Shown here: one piece after another, positions 1 to 5,597 of the stretch
Layout: every line of letters begins with the position of its first letter
How positions within the stretch are numbered: the first letter of the stretch is position 1
Origin: Methanobacteriota archaeon
GTDB lineage: Archaea; Thermoplasmatota; Thermoplasmata; JAUWGG01
Assembly: GCA_030606525.1 (NCBI GenBank)
Contig: JAUWGG010000046.1
Span: 1-7,374 of the forward strand
Direction of reading: 5' to 3'
DNA: 7,374 nt
Made by a program: the position numbers and the translations under genes
Notes under the pieces: model-generated
Seen by the model: the letters and a program-made list of their open reading frames with translations, nothing else
Told to the model about the DNA's origin: nothing
The model's database searches: none

Positions 1-867
1 AGGATCGTTTACAGATCGCCAAGGAAAACATCTCCACAAGATACAAAGAATGCTTGTAAGAAGTTTTTGGAGGAGAAAGCAGCGCTAATTCTTTTTTGCG
101 GCGGTGACGGTACAGCAAAAGATATATGTGAAACCGTTGGCCAAAAAATACCGATTATCGGCATTCCAGCAGGTGTGAAGATGCATTCTGCTGTTTTCGC
201 AGTCAATCCAAAAAAGGCTGCCTATGTAATTATCGAGTTTTTGCAAGGTCATTTATCTATCAGGGAAGCGGAGGTGATGGACATCGATGAAGAGAGATAC
301 AGAAAGGGAATATGGAACATCAAATTATTTGGTTATGCCCGTACTCCCTATGAACCCGCCCTAATCTCAGGTAGGAAATTTTTGTATGAAAGGGAGGAGG
401 AAAATATTTCGAAGGAGAATATTGCGCGATATTTCGTTGAGCTGATGGAAAAAAATGTGGTCTACATCCTTGGTGCTGGTACGACAGTAAAAGAAATTGG
501 AAAATTGCTCAATATTGAAAAAACACTTCTTGGTGTTGATGTCATTAAAAATAAAAAGATATTGGTCAAAGATGCCAATGAGAGAATGCTATTATCCATT
601 CTAGAAAAGGAAGAAAAAGCGAAGATCGTTATCAGTCCAATTGGTGCTCAAGGATTCATCTTTGGAAGAGGGAATCAGCAGATAAGCGCTGAAGTATTAA
701 AAAAAATTGGCACTCGGAATATTTCAATCCTTGCGACGCCGTATAAATTAAATCAAACTCCAATTTTAAGGGTTGATACTGGTGATGAGGCGCTAGATAT
801 GGAATTGAGAGGTTTTAAGAGAATTATCAGTGGCTATCACAGAATGACTGTGAAGAAAGTGGAATGA
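1..867 (+). CDS. NAD-kinase-like protein, COG3199 (ATP-NAD kinase / AcoX-like family), 5' end missing
   Basis: The reading frame is open from the first base, so the gene begins left of the window; 288 C-terminal residues are visible. The TTG at 67 is not the start, because the family-like stretch TSPQDTKNAC lies upstream of it in the same frame. The diagnostic nucleotide-binding motif GGDGT is at visible residues 34-38, followed by IPAGVKMHSAVFA, AEVMDIDEE, LGAGTTVKEI, LLGVDV, PIGAQGFIFGRGNQQ and LRVDTGD, all in the order expected for COG3199. From memory the family is about 350-370 residues, so some 65 N-terminal residues are probably missing. COG3199 is annotated as a predicted polyphosphate/ATP-dependent NAD kinase of the diacylglycerol kinase/NAD kinase superfamily. 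The cytoplasmic NAD(P) role is inferred from the fold; some relatives (AcoX) sit in acetoin loci, so the true substrate is uncertain. Family assignment is strong, exact function is not. Confidence 0.88.
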   Translation, partial: RIVYRSPRKTSPQDTKNACKKFLEEKAALILFCGGDGTAKDICETVGQKIPIIGIPAGVKMHSAVFAVNPKKAAYVIIEFLQGHLSIREAEVMDIDEERYRKGIWNIKLFGYARTPYEPALISGRKFLYEREEENISKENIARYFVELMEKNVVYILGAGTTVKEIGKLLNIEKTLLGVDVIKNKKILVKDANERMLLSILEKEEKAKIVISPIGAQGFIFGRGNQQISAEVLKKIGTRNISILATPYKLNQTPILRVDTGDEALDMELRGFKRIISGYHRMTVKKVE

Positions 868-891
868 AAGGACAGTAGATGCATTGTAAGG

Positions 892-896
892 TTTTT
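892..896 (+). terminator. Possible T-tract terminator after the COG3199 gene
   Basis: A run of five T residues lies 25 nt after the TGA stop and before the TATA-like element of the next gene. Archaeal transcription often ends at short U-tracts without a hairpin, and no convincing stem is seen here. The position is sensible but such runs are common in AT-rich DNA, so this is a weak call. Confidence 0.2.
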
Positions 897-921
897 AGGT
901 CAAGATTATAACAATGGAGTA

Positions 922-931
922 AAATATATAA
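922..931 (+). promoter_or_regulatory. Putative archaeal TATA box for the beta-helix gene
   Basis: The sequence AAATATATAA resembles an archaeal TATA box and sits in the 108-bp spacer between the two + strand genes. Transcription starting about 25 nt downstream would begin near 950-957 and leave a leader of about 20-25 nt before the ATG at 976. No strong Shine-Dalgarno site precedes that ATG; only a short GATAGG is seen at 968-973. The rest of the spacer shows no repeat or RNA structure that I can support. Confidence 0.4.
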
Positions 932-975
932 GAATATAAGTAATTAGAATTTTTGGAAATCTTTCGGGATAGGTT

Positions 976-3612
976 ATGAGACAACATAGAGCTATGGGAA
1001 TTGCAGGTTTACTTGTAATCGGAGGACTTTTAGGAATTGTAGCTATCATGAGCGATGATGCTGGTGCTGGTACTTTCATAAGTGGGCATATAATCACAGA
1101 TACGATATGGACAATAGAGAATAGCCCATATTGTATTAAAGGGGATGTTGTTGTTGACGAAGGAGCAACACTGACCATAGATCCTGGCGTGGAAGTGAGA
1201 TTTGATGGTTACTATAGTTTGTATGTCGAAGGGGATATAGAAGCACTTGGCACTCCCGATAAAAGAATTATAATATCCTCAAATAAGACCTCCCCTAAAG
1301 TTGGAGATTGGAATAAGATACAATTGAATTCTACCGGTCAAAGCAGATTCGAGTACTGCAATATAAGTTACGGAGCATATGGTGTTTGTCTTCTGGGGTC
1401 TTCAAATAATACTATTTCAAACTCTACTATCGAGAGTTTTACGGAATGTGGTATATTTGTTGAATCCTCCTCAAACAACTCTGTCCATAACAACACAATT
1501 GGTTTCTCTGGAAGTTTTTCTGTTTCAGGTCCTTTGTGTATATCTATAATTTCCTCAAAGAACAATTCTATTTGTAATAATACTATTGACTTTTGGGGAG
1601 GTGGGATCGGGATTTCTTTAGAGTCTAGTTCAAATAACATTTTTCATGACAATAATATCACAAACACTCCTGCGCTAGAATTTGGAAAGAAGTACCAAGG
1701 ACTGTGTCTCAGTATTAACGGCAAAGAAAAGTTGCATTTCAACAACACAATTTCCACCTCAAATACTGTCAACGGAAAACAAGTGTACTATTTATATGAT
1801 ATTCGAGACACTGTGCTAGAGGGGTTAGAAGCAGGACAAATAATGATTGCTTGGAGTGAGAATGTTACTGTAAGGCAGAGCGAGATACGTTCAGGAGATT
1901 ATTTAAAGTTGAATCATGTCAACAACTCAACCATCGCAAATTGTACAATACAGTTTAGCTATGAGGGAATTGCCCTTCACCATTCGATGAACAATACGAT
2001 CATTGGGAACACCTTCAATCGAAATTTCTTTCCAGAGATATGTGTGTATCAATCCCACAACAACATGGTCATCAAGAACGATGTTTTAGATATAAGTGAT
2101 GTCCGCGACGGTATAATTGTGTGGGAGAGTAATAATAGTATAATTTCTGAAAACTTGATATCAGGTCACGACTATGGAATGATGATGTACTCATCCAATA
2201 ATAATGAAGTTAAGAAAAACACAATAACCAGAAACAGATATGGTATTAAAATGTTTAATTCATCCTATAATAATATCTCAAGATGTAATATATCAAAAAA
2301 CACTGAAAATGGCATATATCTCAGCAGTTGTTCGGTGAACACAATTACTAACTGTACTCTGTCATACAACCAAAATGGTGTTTTTCTACATACATCTCAA
2401 GCGAATATCATATCAGATTGTAATATATCGAACAGCGATGTTGGCATCAAGATTCGAAGCTCATCAGAGAATTTTATCAACAACTGCAGCCTTTTCTATA
2501 ACCTCCATGGTATCTCCTTCCTTGAATCTGCAAACACCACTGTCGTCAACTGCAGTATCTTGTTAAACAGCTACTATGGTATGCTTCTCACAGACTTTTC
2601 CAATGACAACAATTTATATCACAACAACTTCATAGCCAACACACATCATGCTGAAGATAGATGTATAAACGATTGGGACGATGGATCGATTGGAAACTAT
2701 TGGGATGACTATATTGGTGTAGATGCAAATGGTGACGGCATAGGTGATACTCCCTACTATTTACCTGGCGGGATCAACCAAGACCGCTATCCTCTAGTTT
2801 CTCCTTGGGGGTTTCCACCTCCGTTGGTGATTTTCGTAACCCCAGAGAATGGCACTATGAATATTTCCATCTCACCCCAAATTATAGTGAAGTTCGATAA
2901 GGAAATGAATGAAACTTCATCTCAACAAGCGTTCACACTGGAAACAGGTGGTATTTGTGTACCTGGTAATTTCACTTGGAACGATGGCAATGATACAATG
3001 ACCTTCTTCCCATCAATTGATTTGTTTGGAGAGACGGAATATTGTGTCAATATAACAACCCTAGCAACTGACTTAGAAGGAAATTCTCTTTTGGCACCGT
3101 GGACCTCATCGTTCGTAACCAAAGAAACAACACCTCCAATAGTCTTATCCGTAATGCCAACTAATGGGCAAGTCAACATTTCAATCGATACACCTCTAAG
3201 GATCACATTTTCAGAGAAGATGAATAAGACCTCCGTAGAAAATGCGATAATGATCTCTGGAGGATTGAGTGCAGTTTCTTTTGATTGGGTTGATGATGGT
3301 AGAACAGTGTCCTTCGTACCTTCCTCCAACTTAGAGTACAATACAGAATGCGTCATCACCATTAATGGAAGTATTGCAGCAGATTTAGCCGGAAATCCCT
3401 TAGATGGAAACAAAGATGGAACGGGAGGAGATGAATATAACTGGACTTTTTTCACCAAAACAACACCTGTGCTCCCGTTTGACTTCGTCAAGTGGGGGAT
3501 AGCCATCCTACTCACCATCGTGATTATCAGTATTTTTCTCGTAATTCTATTGAGGGGGAGAAAGAAGGAGGCTGCTTTCGACTCAGATAAGAGTGAAAAA
3601 TCGCAAACATAA
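976..3612 (+). CDS. Exported NosD-like right-handed beta-helix surface protein with two Ig-like domains and a C-terminal membrane anchor
   Basis: This 878-residue protein starts with a basic n-region and a hydrophobic segment (residues about 8-24), followed by DDAGAG as a possible cleavage zone. Residues about 38-117 form the opening beta-helix cap (DEGATLTIDPGVEV, then YSLYVEGDIEALGTP). Residues about 118-560 carry 22-24-residue NosD/PbH1-type rungs of the pattern GI.(L/V).SS.NN.I..N.I, interrupted by the NosD-family insert NTVNGKQVYYLYD (263-275) and AGQIMIAWSENVTV (286 on). The helix ends with NDWDDGSIGNYWDDY (565 on) and a Ca-binding-like loop DANGDGIGD (583-591). Two Big_5/SbsA-like Ig domains follow (about 615-715 and 718-828), each with a (K/E)KM or KEMN motif. 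A transmembrane helix spans about 840-859, followed by RGRKK and a charged tail. The fold implies an extracellular, membrane-anchored protein that binds or cleaves polysaccharide or acts in adhesion; no catalytic site is identifiable. It appears monocistronic. ATG 994 is an alternative start, but 976 keeps the basic n-region. Confidence 0.9.
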   Translation: MRQHRAMGIAGLLVIGGLLGIVAIMSDDAGAGTFISGHIITDTIWTIENSPYCIKGDVVVDEGATLTIDPGVEVRFDGYYSLYVEGDIEALGTPDKRIIISSNKTSPKVGDWNKIQLNSTGQSRFEYCNISYGAYGVCLLGSSNNTISNSTIESFTECGIFVESSSNNSVHNNTIGFSGSFSVSGPLCISIISSKNNSICNNTIDFWGGGIGISLESSSNNIFHDNNITNTPALEFGKKYQGLCLSINGKEKLHFNNTISTSNTVNGKQVYYLYDIRDTVLEGLEAGQIMIAWSENVTVRQSEIRSGDYLKLNHVNNSTIANCTIQFSYEGIALHHSMNNTIIGNTFNRNFFPEICVYQSHNNMVIKNDVLDISDVRDGIIVWESNNSIISENLISGHDYGMMMYSSNNNEVKKNTITRNRYGIKMFNSSYNNISRCNISKNTENGIYLSSCSVNTITNCTLSYNQNGVFLHTSQANIISDCNISNSDVGIKIRSSSENFINNCSLFYNLHGISFLESANTTVVNCSILLNSYYGMLLTDFSNDNNLYHNNFIANTHHAEDRCINDWDDGSIGNYWDDYIGVDANGDGIGDTPYYLPGGINQDRYPLVSPWGFPPPLVIFVTPENGTMNISISPQIIVKFDKEMNETSSQQAFTLETGGICVPGNFTWNDGNDTMTFFPSIDLFGETEYCVNITTLATDLEGNSLLAPWTSSFVTKETTPPIVLSVMPTNGQVNISIDTPLRITFSEKMNKTSVENAIMISGGLSAVSFDWVDDGRTVSFVPSSNLEYNTECVITINGSIAADLAGNPLDGNKDGTGGDEYNWTFFTKTTPVLPFDFVKWGIAILLTIVIISIFLVILLRGRKKEAAFDSDKSEKSQT
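2242..2649 (+). repeat. Six consecutive 22-24-residue beta-helix rungs (coding repeat)
   Basis: Residues 423-558 of the beta-helix protein can be laid out as rungs starting at G423, G446, G468, G490, G512 and G535, with lengths of 23, 22, 22, 22, 23 and 24 residues. Each begins G-(I/V/M) followed by alternating hydrophobic residues, then a polar turn rich in Ser and Asn. In the first five rungs position 15 is Cys (C437, C460, C482, C504, C526); in the sixth it is His549. The repeats match at protein level only; the DNA is not tandemly duplicated to any visible degree, so this is old structural repetition, not recent amplification. Confidence 0.75.
2722..2748 (+). other. Calcium-binding-like loop DxNxDGxxD in the beta-helix protein
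   Basis: Residues 583-591 read DANGDGIGD, which fits the DxNxDGxxD loop of dockerin-type and thrombospondin-type-3-like calcium sites (D583, N585, D587, G588, D591). It lies directly after the last beta-helix rung, in the NYWDDY...GDTPYYL segment that ends many archaeal NosD-like helices. It probably stabilises the junction between the helix and the first Ig-like domain. Calcium binding is inferred from the motif only. Confidence 0.6.
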
Positions 3613-3633
3613 TCTATGAAAAAGTAAGCTTTT
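3613..3633. terminator. 21-bp convergent spacer, likely termination zone for both strands
   Basis: The stop codons of the beta-helix gene (TAA, + strand) and the trpB2-like gene (TAG, - strand) are only 21 bp apart. The spacer gives a T4 run in the + direction (TTTTC just before 3634) and a T5 run in the minus direction (from the A-tract at 3619-3623). A short GAAAA...TTTTC inverted pair is possible but weak. Termination by U-tracts on both strands is inferred from gene orientation and these runs. Confidence 0.35.
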
Positions 3634-4926
3634 CTACATCCCTAATACTTTCCTGTACCCTTCCATATCCATGAACCCGTGTCCGCTGATGTTAAATGCT
3701 ATTATCTTTTCTTCATTGTTTCTCTTGCACTCAACAGCCTCATCTATCGCACAGGCTATGCTGTATGCTGACTCTGGAGCTGGTAAAAATCCCTCTGTTT
3801 GGAGAAACAATCTAGCTCGCTCGAAAACATATTTTTCATCAGACGGATAAGCGATGGTATCTATGTATCCTTTATTTCTAAGCAGGCTAAGGATAGGAGC
3901 GCATCCGTGATATCTCAAACCATCACCCCATATCGGATCCATTCTTGTTTTATGTCCTATAGTATACATCTTCAGTAATGGGGTATGCTCAGCATAATCT
4001 GCAAAATCGTATTCGTATTTTCCCTGCAGATTAGGTGCAGCTGTGCTTTGTGCAGCTATGAACTTGATGTCTTTGCCCTTAATAGCATCTCTAAGGAAAG
4101 GTATGGTAAAACCACCGAAATTACTGCCGCCGCCCAAGCACGATATTACGATATCTGGATATGCATCTATTTTCTCAAACTGTTTTTGTGTTTCCAATCC
4201 GATGATCGTTTGATGGGTGAGCACATGGTTAAGAACTGATCCCAAACAATATACTGCCTTTTCATCATTCTCCGCATCTTCTAATCCTTCAGATACAGCG
4301 ATCCCCAATGAACCTGGATGTTTTGGATCTTCCTTTAATAGCTCCCTTCCAGCTGAAGTTTTACTACTTGGTGATGCGTGAACTTCTGCTCCATAGAAAT
4401 GCATAAGGTTCCTTCGATCTTCTTTCCAATCATGAACTGCACGCACCCAAAATACCTTACATTTTAAACCTGCAATGCTGGCTGCATAAGCGAGGGCTGT
4501 ACCCCATTGTCCCGCTCCAGTTTCGGTTGTCAATCTTTCATATCCTTCCTTTTTGGCATAATATGCTTGAGCTAAAGCGGTATTTACCTTATGACTTCCC
4601 GTGGGGCTGTAAAACTCCGATTTGTAATACAATTTAGCTGGCGTATTTAACTTCTCCTCAAGTTTTGTAGCTCTGAAAAGGGGTCTGGGTCTGCCTGCCT
4701 TGGCATATAACTCCTGCACCTCTTCCGGAATGTCGATCCACCGTTGGTCAGACGCATCTTGTTTCAAACATTCATTGATCATAAGTTTTGGCAGCATTTC
4801 CAATCTTGATTCGCCTTCATCTGGATCCTTTGGCGGTGGTAATGGTTCTGGCAAGTCAGGCAGTATATTATACCATTTTGTTACTATATCATCTTCCGAC
4901 AGGTTTATTTGATTTTTCGTGCGCAT
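3634..4926 (-). CDS. trpB2: Tryptophan synthase beta chain-like protein, TrpB2 type (PLP-dependent)
   Basis: This 430-residue protein belongs to the fold-type II PLP enzymes and matches the long TrpB2 form: N-terminal extension with PDLPEPLPPPKDP, then GRPRPLFRA, SPTGSHKVNTA with the Schiff-base lysine K113, the ETGAGQWG motif with candidate catalytic E135, the phosphate-binding glycine loop GGGSN at 265-269, GLRYHG at 336-341 and TEGFLPAPESA near the C-terminus. TrpB condenses indole with L-serine to give tryptophan; TrpB2 proteins are thought to work without tight TrpA coupling, often as indole scavengers. No trpA is present here. The chosen ATG is placed 8 nt after a GGAGG site; a TTG at 4941 would overlap that site and is unlikely. 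The gene follows iorB by 53 bp on the same strand. Residues 326-335 differ from the usual TrpB2 sequence, so a changed substrate is possible. Confidence 0.88.
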   Translation of the reverse strand: MRTKNQINLSEDDIVTKWYNILPDLPEPLPPPKDPDEGESRLEMLPKLMINECLKQDASDQRWIDIPEEVQELYAKAGRPRPLFRATKLEEKLNTPAKLYYKSEFYSPTGSHKVNTALAQAYYAKKEGYERLTTETGAGQWGTALAYAASIAGLKCKVFWVRAVHDWKEDRRNLMHFYGAEVHASPSSKTSAGRELLKEDPKHPGSLGIAVSEGLEDAENDEKAVYCLGSVLNHVLTHQTIIGLETQKQFEKIDAYPDIVISCLGGGSNFGGFTIPFLRDAIKGKDIKFIAAQSTAAPNLQGKYEYDFADYAEHTPLLKMYTIGHKTRMDPIWGDGLRYHGCAPILSLLRNKGYIDTIAYPSDEKYVFERARLFLQTEGFLPAPESAYSIACAIDEAVECKRNNEEKIIAFNISGHGFMDMEGYRKVLGM

Positions 4927-4934
4927 ATTGTATT

Positions 4935-4939
4935 CCTCC
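4935..4939 (-). promoter_or_regulatory. Shine-Dalgarno site (GGAGG) that fixes the trpB2 start
   Basis: On the minus strand GGAGG is followed by 8 nt and then ATG at 4926-4924. This is a strong ribosome binding site. It rules against the in-frame TTG at 4941-4939, which would lie within the same bases and would add five residues (MEEYN). Confidence 0.75.
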
Positions 4940-4979
4940 AATTTTTTATGTATTCTCCATCCTTATCAATGCAGCCCTA

Positions 4980-5597
4980 TTAACTTTTTTCTTTTTGTTC
5001 GAGTTTGTATTCATTCATCGCTGCTTTGTATCCTAAATCGAATGCTTTTAGATCTACCTCTGCAAATTCCTTTGGGACACTTCGCTTGATTATATGTTTC
5101 ATGTCCTCCTTTTCAATTGGGAGAATGTCACTTGCTGTTAATGCTCCAATCATGACGATATTCGCTGCTATGCTTGTTCCCGCTCGATTTGCCAATTCAT
5201 AAGCATCGATCGCCCATAATTTTTTTGTAAACTGTTTCATATTGGAAATGAGTGAGTTTATCGGTGGATATTTTTCACCTCCAATGGATACAGTAAAGGG
5301 GATGATAGGTGTTATATCTGTGATGATATGCGTGTTCTCGGAAGCTTTACCTATCGTTCTTAGAGTCTCAACGCGCTCAAGACCCAAGAACATGTCTGCT
5401 TTCCAATTGCTGATCAAAGGAGTATGAACATCTCCGCCCCTAATCATGCAAACGACCGTGCCGCCCCGCTGCGCCATGCCGTGCACTTCGCTCATAATGA
5501 CATTCATTTTGTTGGCGAGAGCGTAAGCTATGATCTTCGATGCAAATAGGACTCCTTGACCGCCCACTCCCGCTACAATGATGTTTATCTTATTCAT
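4980..5597 (-). CDS. iorB: Indolepyruvate:ferredoxin oxidoreductase, beta subunit
   Basis: This 205-residue protein is the gamma-domain-type (POR/KOR gamma) subunit of the 2-oxoacid:ferredoxin oxidoreductases. It starts with a nucleotide-binding-like fold carrying GVGGQG (residues 10-15), followed by the family-typical SEVHGMAQRGG (36-46), where the conserved HG and QRGG are intact. Length is normal for IorB (about 190-210). With IorA it catalyses aryl pyruvate + CoA + oxidised ferredoxin giving aryl-acetyl-CoA + CO2 + reduced ferredoxin, in the cytoplasm of anaerobes. The ATG overlaps the iorA stop in ATGAATAA (5590-5597), and an AGAGG site at 5604-5608 lies 6 nt upstream inside iorA. This points to translational coupling and equal production of the two subunits. 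Substrate range (indole-, phenyl- or hydroxyphenylpyruvate) cannot be read from sequence. Confidence 0.92.
   Translation of the reverse strand: MNKINIIVAGVGGQGVLFASKIIAYALANKMNVIMSEVHGMAQRGGTVVCMIRGGDVHTPLISNWKADMFLGLERVETLRTIGKASENTHIITDITPIIPFTVSIGGEKYPPINSLISNMKQFTKKLWAIDAYELANRAGTSIAANIVMIGALTASDILPIEKEDMKHIIKRSVPKEFAEVDLKAFDLGYKAAMNEYKLEQKEKS

Noticed and set aside
67..69. TTG at 67 as start of the COG3199 gene
   Set aside because: The same frame is open to base 1 and the upstream residues fit the family, so the start lies outside the window.
868..975. Small gene or structured RNA in the 108-bp spacer
   Set aside because: No open frame with a ribosome binding site and no stable stem was seen; only a TATA-like element and a T5 run stand out.
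2242..2649. Tandem DNA repeat or CRISPR-like array in the beta-helix gene
   Set aside because: The periodicity exists only at protein level (22-24 residues per rung); the nucleotides differ between units and there are no identical repeats with spacers.
2922..3518. Open frame of 198 codons on the minus strand inside the beta-helix gene
   Set aside because: It lies antisense to the Ig-like domains, has no recognisable domain and no clear ribosome binding site, while the + strand frame gives a full family match.
4939..4941. TTG at 4941 as start of the trpB2-like gene
   Set aside because: It overlaps the GGAGG site that correctly spaces the ATG at 4926; the added residues MEEYN are just the translated ribosome binding site.
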